Below, piece after piece: positions 22,270 to 34,719 of a stretch of DNA of 64,000 bases. The number at the start of each line of letters is the position of its first letter. Position 1 is the stretch's first letter. The notes under the pieces are model-generated. The model was not told the DNA's origin. It saw only the letters and a list, made by a program, of their open reading frames with translations, and ran no database searches. A program made the position numbers and the translations under genes. Source of the DNA: Saccopteryx bilineata (Eukaryota; Chordata; Mammalia; Chiroptera; Emballonuridae); assembly GCF_036850765.1 (NCBI RefSeq), contig NC_089495.1, positions 121,357,033 to 121,421,032 of the forward strand, in the 5' to 3' direction.

Positions 22270-22450
22270 TATCAGGTCAGCCCTTTCTTTGTTCAGCTCA
22301 TTCCTACTTCTCCTTGCCATTTGTTGCTTATTTTTGGACCTGCTTATTTAACCTTTTGGTCATGTTTGTGTCCTCCAGACTCTAACAATTCCATGTTAAA
22401 AAGATGGTCACGCAAGGTTATAAACTAGCAGCTTATGTGTTGGTGCAGCC
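22270..22450 (+). pseudogene. ERV class I env, transmembrane and cytoplasmic tail remnant
   Basis: One frame encodes a leucine-rich membrane helix, then the basic, SSR-containing start of a cytoplasmic tail typical of gammaretrovirus-like TM subunits. A stop codon interrupts it in the tail. The fusion and surface parts are not present, so no envelope could be made. Its position after gag in the same orientation fits one gutted provirus. Confidence 0.65.
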
Positions 22451-23120
22451 TCCACCACTGGGCCCCTTACACCAGGTTTCCAGACACTTTCATCCCTCCT
22501 GTAGGCAGGGCCAGTGCATATAAGCCAGTATGAAGCAGTCAACAATCCCTTAAGAATAAGGAAGAACAAAATCTCTGAGAGGTGCATGAGATAGGCTATG
22601 TGGCTACACAGCTGTAACTGAGAAGGGCTACAGGAACTGTTAAGAAGAAAATAAGATCGACCCCAATGGTTTCACGGCTAGAAGCAGCAGAAGACCAGCT
22701 TGGTACAACATGGTGACTAACTTCACTTTATGGAAAGCCCTAGCTCATTATGCTCTGACTACAATACATTAGCATTCTGAACGACACACCCCAAGCCTCC
22801 AGCATCAGAAACGGAAAGCCCATGTAAGGAATGGTCAGTGGGGCTCTTCTCAGATGTCTTCACTCCTTCCCTGAAAAATCCTGAATAGTCATCCCCCTTA
22901 TTAAATGCCCTACCCCTCAAGTAAGTGAGCCTCCATATAAGTAATGCATCCCACTGGGGAGGGGTTGCCACTCTGTCTCTGGGGAGGAGCCACTCTGTCT
23001 CATGGCTTCTCTAACAGACTTTCACCTTGAACTCTATGCAGGCTTGTGTTTGCATTTTGTCCTGAGTGACGCCAAGTCACTCAAGTGGCTCAAACACCTT
23101 CAGGTCCCCGGACCCTCAAA
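22451..23120 (+). mobile_element. probable 3' LTR region of the class I ERV
   Basis: After the env remnant come an A/G-rich stretch and U3-like text. An R-like segment with 'ccactctgtctctggggagg' appears twice in degenerate form (22965-23005), followed by 'gcaggcttgtgtttgcattttg'. The ends and target duplication are not visible. Confidence 0.45.
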
Positions 23121-23489
23121 ACACCGCATCCATTCCAGTTCCCCAAAGAACTTAAATTCCCTGGCCTGCCAGAAAATGACCTCCCTGCCCACCTGTGGGG
23201 CTGGGACCCGATAACCAGGGGAGAGGCCAGCTTTCCCAGGAGGGCTTTGTACGGTCTGTAAAGTCAACCATAGCTCTTGAAAAGTGTCTTATTATAGCTG
23301 ATTAGAGAAGCATCATTCAGAAATGTGACATTCCAAGTAAGGCCCTGGTCACACTATCAATTTGTTCAATTATAGTATATCTTGGTTTATAATTAAAAAA
23401 AAAGACAGTAAAGGGGTTCAGAATGAGCGCCCCTCCCCCTCCCCAACCTGGTCACTTGGGCTTGTGGGTTAATTCGAGCTGCAGGCAAT

Positions 23490-23875
23490 TGAGACCCTGC
23501 AGCCTCCTGAGAAATTTTTACTGCTCCCTTAAGTTTGGGGCCTTGCCCATAATAAGTGTTATCACAAGAGCAAACTTTTATGACTCATCTGCACAGGGGG
23601 ACAAACATCTAATTAGTGAATGTCCACTCTCCTCATTGTGCTGTGAAGACCTCCCTGCCTCTGAAGTCCTAAAGCTCCTTCCTTCATTCTCAGTCCAGAA
23701 TGCCACGCACACTCGATTCCCCCATGTCTCTGAACCTCTCACGTGTCTGGGGTTCCCCTATTACATACGTAACTGGATTTGATTATTTTCTCTTGTGACT
23801 CTGTCTCACACAGATTTCATTATTAGACCAGCTGAAAGAACCTTGAAGGGTACAGGGAAGCCTCACCCGACCTAC
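23490..23875 (+). mobile_element. truncated LTR related to 12354-12848
   Basis: It shares 'ggccttgcccataata', 'tctctgaacctct' and 'attttctcttg.gactc.gtctcac' in the same order with the LTR at 12354. The 5' part is missing. Confidence 0.6.
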
Positions 23876-24843
23876 AGCTGCTGCTGACAGTAGGACACCT
23901 CACGGGCTGGGCACAACTTGCCCGAGCTGCTGCAACACCCACGTCCTAGGGCCTCCAGCATGAGCTGGCAAAAGTCATTCTTGCCGAGGCAGACTCCCTG
24001 TCTGGACCTGCGGAGTGATAAGAATCTCCCTTCCCATTTCTAAATTTAGGTTAGCAGAAGAAAATATTTGTGAAACTAGTTTCTCGGGCTTAGGCACTCC
24101 TGGTTACTTGGCAGGAGTCCTTGGGCATGGGCTCTGTTAACCCTATTTTTCTCCGTTGCTGTCTGGTGCCCGCCTTTCATCTTGTGTCATGTCAGGAGAC
24201 CTTGGTCTTTATGACCAGTGAGAATGTTTTCTCTGTGGCCCCCACTGCCCAGAGGGTGCACTGGCTGGGTGACCTTGCTCTCTGGCCGGCCATGCCAAGC
24301 TCTGTCTTTCCTCCCAGGGTTGGCAAAGGCAGGGCCCTCGCTCTCGTTCCCCACAGGCAGGACGCAGGGCACCGGCCAGGCGGTGCAGCGGGCTGCGGAC
24401 CCAAGCTCAGGGAGTGGAAATGCCCCACTCAAAGGAAGAAATGCATGGTTCACTGAGTTTTGGGGATACCTGTTCCGAACCCCGGGAGTAGATATCATCA
24501 AATGAGGGTTGCACCTCCTTGCACTCTCATGTGGGGTGCTTCTTGCACCCACAGTTCTTACTGGTTTAAACTGATATCAAGATCCTACTTGTCAAGGCCA
24601 GACGATGGATCATTTGAACTGGAAAAATTTCTAAACTAAAAAGCAAGCAAGTGAAAATTTTTAGAGACCCCTCATGTTGTTATAATGGCTAGTCAATAGG
24701 ACACCATCAACAAGGACAGGAACTAAAACAAAAATCAAAGTCTACTCAGACCCCTTCCTATTGGCCTTCAGACATTTGCAGATATTGCTTTTTAAAAAAT
24801 GAGACATTGAAAGTAAAATTACCCTGCATTTAAAAAGAAAAGG
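23876..24843. other. BID intron, no recognised feature
   Basis: Unique-looking in its first half and AT-rich in the second half. No splice-bounded exon is seen. Confidence 0.3.
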
Positions 24844-25237
24844 ATCGGCCTAGCGTGCGGAGGACCCGGGTTCGATTCCCGGCCAGGGCACACAGGAGAA
24901 GCGCCCATTTGCTTCTCCACCCCTCCGCCGCGCTTTCCTCTCTGTTTCTCTCATCCCCTCCCGCAGCCAAGGCTCCATAGGAGCAAAGATGGCCCGGGCG
25001 CTGGGGATGGCTCTGTGGCCTCTGCCCCAGGCGCTAGAGTGGCTCTGGTCGCAACATGGCGACGCCCAGGATGGGCAGAGCATCGCCCCCTGGTGGGCAG
25101 AGCTTCGCCCCTGGTGGGCGTGCCGGGTGGATCCCGGTCGGGCGCATGCGGGAGTCTGTCTGACTGTCTCTCCCTATTTCCAGCTTCAGAAAAATGAAAA
25201 GAAAAAAAAAAAAAAAAAAAAAAAAAGAAAAAAAAAA
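24844..25237 (+). repeat. SINE-C (Ves-like), 5' truncated
   Basis: The copy starts within the tRNA-like head (cggcctagcgtgcgg), lacking about 35 bp. It runs through the full body to a long A-rich tail. The duplication aaaaagaaaagga is seen on both sides. Confidence 0.92.
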
Positions 25238-25251
25238 TAAAAAGAAAAGGA

Positions 25252-25430
25252 GGCTGGCCAGTGGAGGCGCAGTGTATAAAGCGTCACCTGGAGCGCGAGG
25301 TCTCTGGTGTGAGACCTTGGGCTGTCGGGTCAAGGCACATATGGGAGTGGATGCTTCCTGCTCCTCCCCCTTCTCTCTCTTTCTCTTTTCACTCTTTAAA
25401 ATCAATAAATAAAATCTTTAAAAAAGAAAA
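25252..25430 (+). repeat. SINE-B insertion, diverged
   Basis: It has the SINE-B order (head 'ggcgcagtgtataaagcgtc', 'gggtcaaggcacatatggg', CT tail, 'aataaataaaatc') with many substitutions. It directly abuts the preceding SINE-C tail. Confidence 0.85.
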
Positions 25431-25794
25431 AGGAAATGAAAATCTTACTAAAAGACAACCTACAAATGTTATGTCCTAAGAATTCAGCCTGGTAATGGTC
25501 AGGTTGGAAACTCTACAATATGGCCATACAGAAGTCCCACCAAACTGCTGCCAACTTTCAAGAAAATTGTCAACTAAAGTCACAGTGAAAATTATGAGGA
25601 ATGTGCCAGTATTAGATTAGATCATTTAAAAGTGCACTAAAACTTGAAGGGCTTCTGAATCAAATCATCAAAATGACATACCTATTTTTAAATACTGAAA
25701 AGGGTAAAACAAAGAGGAAACAGAAAGGGGAGTCTACAGGACACGTCCCAGCAAGATGTAAATCTTTAGGTGGTTATTAAATAAACAATTGGGC

Positions 25795-25955
25795 CTGACC
25801 TGTGGTGGCGCAGTGGATAAAGCGTCGACCTGGAACACTGAGGTCGCTGTTTTGAAACCCTGGGCTTGCCTGGTCAAGGCACATACAGGAAGCAACTACT
25901 ACAAGTTGATGCTTCCCAGTTCTCCCCACTTTCTCTTTCTCTCTCAAAAACAAAC
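25795..25955 (+). repeat. SINE-B insertion
   Basis: Clear SINE-B head 'cctgacctgtggtggcgc', with the flanks aacaattggg and aactaattggg as the likely duplication. Confidence 0.9.
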
Positions 25956-25959
25956 AAAA

Positions 25960-26392
25960 CAAGACAATAACTAATTGGGATGAATAGAACGAACATTGAT
26001 GGGGTTAAAACAAAGGTTTTAATGTAAAACTACCAAAGGCTGAATGGGCCAAATCAACCTCTTGTTGGGCCCCAAACAGGTCCGCTCTATTACTCCCATC
26101 TGGAGAACTTTAAAGAAGCTGGATGGCAGATATGAGACCTAACCAATCATCGCTTGGGGCAGCAATCAGGCTGGTCAATCAGGTTAAAAACTGACAAAGG
26201 GACTTACCTCGACCCCTTGCCAGGAACCCAAAGCCTTCTTACAGAACAGTTGGTAAAATGGTCAGGGCATAGAAAAGTGAAATTTCCAGGACTCCCTGAC
26301 ATGAGAATTCATAAATTGTGGTACCAGAACTCAGAGGTGAAGCTCTGACTCAAGCTACAATTAGATTAAAAGAATATAGAAGTGAAAAGATT
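25960..26392. other. BID intron, unidentified
   Basis: No feature is recognised; it may be remains of an LTR element. No coding signal. Confidence 0.3.
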
Positions 26393-26471
26393 GCCCTGAC
26401 CACGTGATAGCACAGTAGATAGAACGTCTGTCTGGGATGCTGAGGTCTCAGGTTCAAAACCTCGAGGCCGC

Positions 26472-26655
26472 CTGACCTGTGGTGGCGCAGTGGATAAAGC
26501 ATCGACCTGGAATGCCGAGGTCGCCAATTCAAAACCCTGGGCTTGTCTGGTCAAGGCACATATGGAGTTGATGCTTCCTGCTCCTTCCCACTTCTCTCTC
26601 TCTCATTCTCTCCTCTCTAAAATGAATAAATAAAATCTTAAAAAAACAAAAAAAA
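26472..26655 (+). repeat. SINE-B nested in SINE-A
   Basis: Full SINE-B with an 'aatgaataaataaaatc' tail. The flanking 'aaaac(c)tcgagg'-like text on both sides is the likely target duplication. Confidence 0.9.
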
Positions 26656-26857
26656 ACCCCGAGGTTGCCCAGCTTGAGGGTGAGTTCACCAACCTGAGCG
26701 TTGGATTACGGACATGCCTACCTGGACGCTGCTTTGAGCCCAAAGGTCACTGACTTCAGCAAGGGGTCACTGGCTCGCCCTAGGTCGCTGGAGCCCCCTT
26801 TTGTCAAGGCACATATGAGAAGCAATCAAATGAACAACTAAAGTAATGCAACTAAGC

Positions 26858-27232
26858 CCTGGCCAATTGGTTAAGCGGTAGAACATCATCAACCTGGCAT
26901 ATAGAAGTCCTGGGTTCGATTCCCAGTCAGGGCACACAAAAGTGACCATCTTCCTCTCCACCACTCCCTTTTCTCTCTCCTGCCCTCCCTTCCCATAGCC
27001 GTGGCTCAAATGGTCAAGCAATTTGGCGCCGGGCGCTGAAGATGTCTCCATGGCGTCACCTCAGATGCTGAAATAGCTCAGTTGCCGAGCAAAGGAGCAG
27101 CGGCCCCTGATGGGCAGAGCATCATCCTGTAAGGAGCTTGCCAGGTGGATCCTGGTTGGGACATATGCGGAGTCTGTCTCTCTGTCCCCTTGCCTCCCTG
27201 CCTCTCACTTAATAAAAATAAATAAATAAATA
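26858..27232 (+). repeat. SINE-C (Ves-like) nested in SINE-A
   Basis: The Ves-like head 'gccctggccaattggttaagc', B-box 'gggttcgattccc' and an A-rich tail are present. The duplication is approximately 'aaagtaatgcaac' at the left against 'aaagtgatgtaac' at the right. Confidence 0.9.
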
Positions 27233-27299
27233 AAGTGATGTAACAATGAGTTGATGCTTCTCATCTCTCTCCCTGTTTCTCTCTCTTTAGAAAAAAAAT

Positions 27300-28105
27300 A
27301 AAAATAAATTAAGCAAAAAACTTGAATAGTCCAGAGAAGATATACAAAAAGCCAATGAGCATACAAAGAATGCCCAATGTTATTGGCCATTACAGAATGC
27401 CAATTAAAACCACAATGAGATGCCATTCCACAGCCACTAGGATGGCTACAGTAACACAGAAAATATCAAGTTATCACCCAGACATTGGGAAACAGGGCCC
27501 CTCCCACACTGCTAGTGGGAAAGTAAGAGGATGCCACTGCTCTGGAAAAGCCGGGCGTTCCTCAGAGTCGCTACAGAGTTATTACAGTCAGCAATTCTAC
27601 TCCAACTTAAACCATTCAAGGGAAATGAAGATAGATGTCCACAGAAAACTTGGCACAGGACTATTCATAGCAGCATTATACAAAGTAGCTAAAAAGTAGA
27701 ATTAACTCAAATGTTCAACTAATGAATTAATAAGTAAAATGCAGTGTATATCCCTAGGATAAAATTCTATTTACCTGGCCATAAAAAGAAACAAAGTCCC
27801 AATGACACATGCTACAGCACAGATGGAAACATTATACTAAGTGAAATAAGACAGTCACAAAAGGCTACATATGACTCCATATATACTTACTTCCCACAAG
27901 AGGCAAGTTCGAAGACAGAGAGCAGACTCCCGCTTCTTGAGGCTGCAGGCGAGGGGTCTGGGAGTACCTGAAAATGTGCATGGAGTTTCTTCTGAAATAT
28001 TCTAAAATTAGACTGTTGTCATGGCTGTACAACTCTGTGAATATATTAAAAGCCACTTTAAATGGGTGAATTTTATGATATGGGAAATATCTCAATTAAA
28101 AAAAA
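27300..28105 (+). mobile_element. old L1 3' end (ORF2 C-terminus and UTR)
   Basis: The order 'agccaatgagcatac', 'aatgccaattaaaaccacaatgagatgcc', 'ggaaacattatactaagtgaaataag' and 'gtgaattttatgatatggg' is the C-terminal ORF2 and 3' UTR of a mammalian L1 of the L1MA/MB age class. It is broken by many stops. Confidence 0.88.
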
Positions 28106-28112
28106 AGTTTAA

Positions 28113-28460
28113 GGCCCCAGCTGGTTGACTCAGTGGTAGAGTATGGAAGTCCCAGGTTCAATTCCCAATCAGGGCACACAGAAGCAACCATCTGCTTCTC
28201 CTCCCCTCTTTCCCTTCCCTCTCCCCCTCCTGTAGCCACGGCTTGATTGGTTTGAGCAAGTTGGCCCCAGAAACTAAGGATGGTTCCGTGGCCTCTGCCT
28301 CAGATGCTAAAATAGCTTGGCTGCTGAGCCCCAGATGGGCAGCGCATCACTTGGTGAGGGCTAGCCGGCTGGATCCTGGTTGGGGCACATGCAGGAGTCT
28401 GTCTCTGCCTCCCTGCTTCTCATTTAATTAAAAAAAAAAAAAAAAAGAAAGAAAGAAAAT
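28113..28460 (+). repeat. old SINE-C (Ves-like)
   Basis: The head 'ggccccagctggttgactcag' is followed by 'ggttcaattcccaatcagggc' and the usual Ves-like body. It is diverged, with an A-rich tail that has become (GAAA)n. Confidence 0.88.
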
Positions 28461-29585
28461 TTAAAAGAGAGCAGCCTCAAGGAAGATAGTACAAAAATGC
28501 AGGAGCCTCTTGGCCAGGTGACTCAGGCCACCCCCTCACACAGCCCTGCTGCTGCAAACAGGTCCTTGGAAGTCCACCATCCTGGTGGTTAAAGGCCCCA
28601 TGACCTATAGTCTCCGGCCTCCTTCACCTGCTCAGGCCCTGGGCATCTCCGGCTGGGGCAAGATGGGTTAGTAGGGAAGGAGACAGGTGTCCCAGAAGCT
28701 ATCTAGGTTAGCCTCTGGCTGTCCACTGCTCCGTTTGTTGACACTGTACAACTACTCTCCTTAGAGCTTAGTGAGAAAAGATATTACCAGGCCAAGTCAG
28801 AACCTCAGCCGTCCTGGGGCTGCTCTGACACGGTTCTTCTTGGCCAGAGCCAGCAGGTGGCTGGCTGAATGGAGTAGGAGGGCAAGGACGCCACCAAGAC
28901 AGACAGAAAGGCCTTCCACAGGGAACAACACTCCTCCTGCCTCCCAAAAAGGACCACAGAGCAGTCCGCTGGAGTGTAACCAGTTCACACACTGATCAGC
29001 ACCACCCCAATAAGATGCTGTGACCAGCGAAGGCCCTGACTCTGTTCCCCACTCAGCCAGTAAGAGTCTGGGAGGTTAGATACCTATCACCCAGGTTTCC
29101 CAGAAGATAGCCCAGGGAGAAAACAAGGCTTTTCAAGAAATGAATGCCAGGGGCGAGGTGGTCCCAGAGTTGAACCAGTCTTGCCTGCCTTACTGTCTGG
29201 AACTCTGGGTGTAACCCAGGAATGGAGACGTTCACAAGGCTGGGGCAGGTGTGGTGGGCTAGAGAGTCCCTGGGCCTGCCAGCTCTGGCCAAGCCACCAC
29301 CTCACAGCCCCACAGCAGCCCTGTCCAGCACCGGATGAGGAGATGCCTGCTGGGAAGTTCCCAGGAAGGTTCCCGTCGAGGGCAATCCATCTCCTCAATC
29401 TCGACAGAGCCTGCCTTTTTTCCAGGTCACCTCTACTCCTCCCCTCCCAACCCCCAACCCCCGGACACAGAGGCAACTGGGCCCAGAAAGGGGAGACAGT
29501 CCCAAAGGCAGTGACCTCCCCAAACAGAAGCTCAGGTTCCCCAACTGAAACCCATTGGCTAGTACTCTATTAAGAATGTACTTGC
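28461..29585. other. BID intron, mostly unique; source of the 18.7-kb duplicate
   Basis: No gene or recognised transposon. The segment 29156-29292 is the apparent donor of the foreign block at 18737-18872. Here it sits in continuous non-repeat sequence. Confidence 0.5.
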
Positions 29586-29793
29586 ACCTGATCTCTGGTG
29601 GCGCAGTGGATAAAGCGTTGACCTGGAAAGCTGAAGTTGCTGGTTCAAAACCTTGGGCTTGCCTGGTCAAGGCACAAATGGGAATTGATGCTTCCTGCTC
29701 CTCTCCTCCCCTTTCTCTCTTTCTTTCTCTTCCTTCCTTTCTCTCTCTCTCTCTCTCAAAACGAATAATAATAATAATAATAATAATAAAAGC
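29586..29793 (+). repeat. SINE-B with (AAT)n tail
   Basis: The SINE-B head 'cctgatctctggtggcgc', CT-rich tail and an (ATA)n microsatellite follow in order. Confidence 0.9.
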
Positions 29794-29799
29794 ATGTAC

Positions 29800-30209
29800 T
29801 CGCTGACACTGCCTGGGCTGCTGGTGGGCATGGCTCATTCACTCAGCTGGCCTTCTCCAGATTTGAGGCACACTGCTGCTGCTTCAGGCCTGGTGTTATT
29901 CTCATAGCACCAGAGGTCCTCAGCTCAGGTCTCTCCTGCACTCACCCCCAGGAGGGGCAAAGGCTGCTGCCTCCGAGGTGCCTCATGCCTCAGCCCCCTT
30001 CCTACTCCCACCAGCTACTCCTCTTTGTGCACGCCTCCCTGACACTGAGTTCCTACCCTGTCCTGTTCACCTGCTGCCCCAGCCCTTAACTAGACTCTCG
30101 TCCACCCTACCCCCCAGCTCTGACTACAGCTGGCCTTCCCTAGAGTAACAAATCTAAATGCCAGAAAACCAGCTCAACTCCCTACACTCCATGGCAAGGC
30201 AGTATGTTA
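29800..30209. other. BID intron, no recognised feature
   Basis: C-rich unique sequence. Nothing is supported. Confidence 0.35.
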
Positions 30210-30224
30210 AAAGACCCACATACT

Positions 30225-30631
30225 GGCCCTGGCCGGTTGGCTCAGTGGTAGAGCATCAGCCTGGCGTGCGGGAGTCCCGGGTTCAATTCCTGGCCAGGGC
30301 GCACAGGAGAAGCGCCCATCTGCTTCTCCACCCCTCCTCCTCTCCTTCCTCTCTGTCTCTCTCTTCCCCTCCCGCAGCCAAGGCTCCATTGGAGCAAAGT
30401 TTGCCCAGGCGCTGAGGATGGCTCTGTGGCCTCTGCCTCAGGTGCTAGAATGGCTCTGATTGTGGCAGAGCGAAGCCCCGGATGGGCAGAGCATCGCCCC
30501 CTGGTGGGCATGCCGAGTGGATCCCGGTCGGGCGCATGCGGGAGTCTGACTGCCTCCCTGTTTCCAACTTCAGAAAAATACACACACACACACAAAAAAA
30601 AAAAAAAAAGAAAGAAAGAAAGAAAGAAAGT
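30225..30631 (+). repeat. SINE-C (Ves-like), complete
   Basis: Full Ves-like SINE with a tail of (CA)n, poly-A and (AAAG)n. The 15-bp perfect duplication aaagacccacatact lies at 30210-30224 and 30632-30646. Confidence 0.95.
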
Positions 30632-30689
30632 AAAGACCCACATACTCGTTGCTCATAGAGGGATTTTCTGAAGGTGGACAGGCAGTGGC

Positions 30690-30815
30690 AGAAGGGTCAC
30701 AGCTAGGTCCGCACCTGCCACATGACCTCACTTCCTCCATCTGTAAAAAAGGACACTCCTGCTTCGTGGGATCAAACAAGATAACAGGGTAAGTGCCCAA
30801 TATATAATGGTCACT
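30690..30815 (+). repeat. MIR fragment
   Basis: 'tgacctcacttcctccatctgtaaa' and 'aagataacagggtaagtgccc' fit the MIR core and 3' part, heavily diverged. Confidence 0.6.
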
Positions 30816-31010
30816 CACAGATCTCTCTCTCCACTGTGTGTGTGTGCATGCATGTGCATGTGTTGGGTGCACTTCTAAGCAGAAGCTCTTGGGACACAGC
30901 TAGTCCTGGACCCAGGGCTGCAGTGCCCTGAATGTTTGAACAAACATGAGCACATATGTGAGAAACACCCTGCCATGCATGTTTAACATCACAGAATTAG
31001 CATGAGAATT

Positions 31011-31361
31011 ATTTATTTATTTAATTTTTTTTTACAGAGACAGAGAGTGAGTCAGAGAGAGGGACAGACAGGGACAGACAGACAGGAATGGAGAGAGATG
31101 AGAAGCATCAATTATTAGTTTTTCATTGCGTGTTGCAACACCTTAGTTGTTCATTGATTGCTTTCTCATATGTGCCTTGACTGTGGGCTTTCAGCAGACC
31201 AAGTAACCCCTTGCTGGAGCCAGTGACCTTGGGTTCAAGCTGGTGGGATTTTGCTCAAATCAGATGAACCCGCACTCAAGCTGGTGACCTCGGGGTCTCG
31301 AACCTGGGTCCTCTGCATCCCAGTCCGATGCTCTATCCACTGCGCCACCGCCTGGTCAGGC
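31011..31361 (-). repeat. SINE-A, reverse
   Basis: Complete reverse SINE-A with the duplication agcatgagaatt at 30999-31010 and 31362-31373. Confidence 0.94.
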
Positions 31362-31379
31362 AGCATGAGAATTAAAATG

Positions 31380-33430
31380 ATATATATGATTATGCAAATT
31401 AAACCAAGTCCAGATGTGGAGGCCCGCTGGTTGGCCTCAGAGCTCAGGGCCGAGGGTCCACATAGGGACCAGCGTGGGGAAATTAAGCAGCGTGCCTCCC
31501 TGCACACACTCAGCATTGGGGACTGTAGCTCTGGACCCGGGCCACAGCTCTCACTGCCCTTTCTCTGAAGAAACAGGGTTCGTTAAGCACATGCACACAC
31601 AAGGTGAGCCGCTGACCTGCCCACTGGTCAGCACAGCCACAGCAGAGTATATTAACTGCCAGCTGGGGCTTCCCGTCCAGACCAAGCAGAAGCAACCCGG
31701 GCATGGAGCTTCACAAAAAGCTCCACGGTGACCCCGGCATCCTGGACCCAGCCGACAGACTTCTTTCTCCATAGTGGCTGCTCTACTTCTGTGCAGCCCT
31801 CTCCTGGTCACCCACAGCCTCCCACCACAGCAGACCGCCTTCCAGTCACTCTGTGGCCTGAGGCAAGCAGTCCCCCTTTAAACCTGGTTTATGACTCCAA
31901 AGGCACCCTTTTCCTTTTAAAGTTACGCCTCTGGCACCACTTCCACCAACTTGAAACTGACAGTATTGCTCAGGGTAAAGGCTTAAAACCACTGCGTTTT
32001 CTAAATTGAGAGCTCCTAGGACCCTGGACACACACAAATACCTACAAAAGCCAACCTAAATTTGATTTTCAAGGCAGCAGAACCTCTAAGAGTGGTTATT
32101 TTGTGCTTCATCTATGATCATGTTTGCCTAACATTTGAAACTTCCCCATTTTGGCTGATGCAGGCAGAAGGAGGACAGGGAAGCACTGAGTCGGGGCAGG
32201 GGCTGCAAGATGGTTCTTGGGGAGGCATCTCAGCGACAGTGCCTTGTCTGTGAAGCAACACCCTCTCCCGTGCACACCACCATTGCCTTGTCACCTGGGC
32301 TACCTTCAAGGGAGGGGAACCGCAGAAAGAACACAGTCCCTCTCTGTTCCTCACCCTCAACATCAAACAGGTATGAGGTGCAAAGGTGGACGGGCTCCAT
32401 TTGGGGAACGGAGCAGTGAAGGCTGGGAATCCACACAGAGCAGTGTAATGGTTAGAGCTGGGACTCCAGAGTCGGACTCCCTCAGTGGTGACCCTGGGCA
32501 GGTTACTTAACCTCTCCATGCCTCAGTCAGGTTCCCCAACTGAACAGGCATAACCTAGTCTCTGATTGCCGTGAGGTCCAAACAAGCTCTGTGAGTGCAT
32601 CTGACTCGCACACTCAGCTCTGGATGTCATGGTTGAGCATCACAATCCTCAGTTGTCTCTTTCAGACCTAATGGTGGCTCTGGGCAAGAATGCATGTGGC
32701 TTCTGGGGGGTGGCCAACCAAGTGGTGCTACAAATCAGATTCTGTGTATGGAAGGCCCAATGTGGTGGGCAGCCGGGCTTGCGGGCACTCCAGGCCTGTG
32801 CCGCACTTCACGGCCCCAGCCTGGCAAATGGTCACCAAAGGTGCATCCACAGGAAGCACGTCCCATAGCCACAATTCTACAGTGAGGATTCTCATGGGAC
32901 AACAGTCCAGAGCCAGCATCCTGGGACTACCACCAGGATACACACAGTCCTCGATTAACACAGCTGTGTGGCTTTGAGAGCTGTCAAGAGTTAGTCTCTT
33001 GCCCAGTCCCTAGTCCCTCCACTTTGCACTGGACAGAAAGAGAATGTCACTTCTGCAGGGTCAAGACTCCTCCTTAGAAGGCCTGCTCCATCATCAAATA
33101 TCGTTCTTCCCCTGTATGCCCTCATCCTTCCTGAGTCCAGGCACCTGGGCACTGCTGGGGCTCCTGGACAGAGCCTCTACTTGTTCCAATTAGTCTCCCA
33201 GGTTGGCCAAGGCTGTGAGCTTCCCTGGGCAAGGCCTTACAGCAGAGTATAGAGTGCCCTTTCAAGCTAGAGACACCCCTTTTCCATCTAGACAACCCGC
33301 ACCCAGCATCCCCTGCAGTGTCTGGAGTGCACCCATTTCTCTCCTGTCGCTGGCAGCTCCCATTCATCCTTCAGAGTTTGCCTCACACAGCCTAACCTCC
33401 TCAAACAAAACTAAGGCTATCTGGAAGGGG
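31380..33430. other. BID intron, unique sequence with one MIR
   Basis: Apart from a MIR fragment at about 32440-32600 ('ggttagagctgggactcc...ggcaggttacttaacctctcc'), no element is recognised. Frames in this stretch show no domain motif. Confidence 0.45.
32440..32600 (+). repeat. MIR element
   Basis: The conserved MIR core 'cctgggcaggttacttaacctctc' and 'tgcctcagt' are present in order. Confidence 0.8.
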
Positions 33431-33439
33431 GACTAGAGG

Positions 33440-33685
33440 ATGGGTGAAAAAGGGAAAGTGATTGAGAAGTACAATTAGTAGTTACAGAATAGTCATGGGG
33501 CTATAAGATACAGCACAGGAAATAGAGTCAATAATGTTGTAATAACAATGTAGGGTGCCAGGTGGGTCCTGGAAATATCAGAGGGGGTGCTCTAAAGTTT
33601 GAGTGTCTAACCCTATGCTGTACACCTGAAACTAATACAAAGTAATATTGAAGGGAAACTGTGATTGGAAAAAAAAAAAAAAGAA
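33440..33685 (+). mobile_element. L1 3' UTR fragment
   Basis: 'gtacaattagtagttacagaatagtcatggggctataag' through 'gctgtacacctgaaactaatacaaagtaatattg' and a poly-A matches the 3' end of boreoeutherian L1 elements. Confidence 0.85.
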
Positions 33686-33689
33686 CAGC

Positions 33690-34719
33690 AACCAACCCCA
33701 TGTTCCCACAGCTCTCTGCACCAGGCACCAACAAGGCCTGCATCCCAACAACAAACCACAGTCACCAGTGGGTCTCCATTCCCATGAGACAGCACCCCAT
33801 GCTCAAGAATCCCCGTGCACAGCACAGGCACCCACAGTGCTCAGGGGAGCCTGTAAGATGTTGCCTTTAAGATCCAGCCACCAAGTGCTACACAAGTCCT
33901 CCTGTGGGTGGACCCTGCATCCCCCCGCCCCCAAGAGGGACAAAAAAGCTCACATCACACTCAGGGCAGCCGGTGTCTGCTTCCCAATGATGCCTCACTG
34001 GACATCTGTCCAACTGACCTTTAAAACCAGCCGACCCCCCCTCCCTCTTTCCTAGCTCTGAGACCTGACTCTCTCCCGGAACAGTTACTCCCAGTGGACT
34101 CTCAGGCCCCAAGAGGGCAGGCTCAGGCCCAGGCGAGCCCACCCCATGTTAGAGCCTGCCCTGTGCCCCAGATGGGTAAGGATGGGATGTGGAAAAACTA
34201 CATCCTTCTGCAGCTCTCTCAGCTCCTTTCTTAAACAAGGCCAGCTGAACAGCCACGAATGAGGCTGAAATTAGGCAGGAGGGGGTGGCAAGCCTGGGGG
34301 TGGAATGAGGCAGTTGCCAGAAAAGGTGAGGCACCCTACATTTGGTTCCTGTCCAACTCCTCAACCCCTCCCCGGCCCACCGGATAAAGGCCAGTCCAAT
34401 TCCGGCAGGCCCAGGCCCAAACCCACAGGCAACTCTATAGAGGCCTTAGCTGTGCCCCTCAGTCAGTCCGTCTCTGTCCCACCTTAAGCCCAGCACCGGC
34501 TGCCTCTCCCACCGGAGTGTGAATGAATCAATAAACTGCCACCACAGCATCTAGGTTACTCAGGAATTCTGGGTTCTCCCGGGGTCTTCTGGGGTCGTTG
34601 TCATTCAACAAACATTTCTACCACCAGCAGGATTTGCACATAATTTCTAACAGTTCTAAGGCACTATGAGCAGGTGTTGGGGAAAGTGCTATCTATAGAC
34701 CAGAGTCCAAGGTCTGCGA
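33690..34719. other. proximal BID intron 1, no recognised feature
   Basis: Unique C-rich sequence leading into the CpG island. Confidence 0.35.

Larger units (their letters stand above)
26393..27290 (+). repeat. old SINE-A split by two younger SINEs
   Basis: The outer copy starts 'gccctgaccacgtgatagc', breaks at 26471, resumes at about 26656 ('ccccgaggttgcccagcttgag'), breaks again at about 26858 and ends with 'caatgagttgatgcttctcatc' and a CT tail. The insertions are a SINE-B and a SINE-C. Confidence 0.88.

Noticed and set aside
24844..25237. tRNA genes at the heads of the SINEs (this and about 30 other places)
   Set aside because: A- and B-box-like text is present, but the acceptor and anticodon stems do not form a complete cloverleaf, and each is fused to a SINE body and A-tail.
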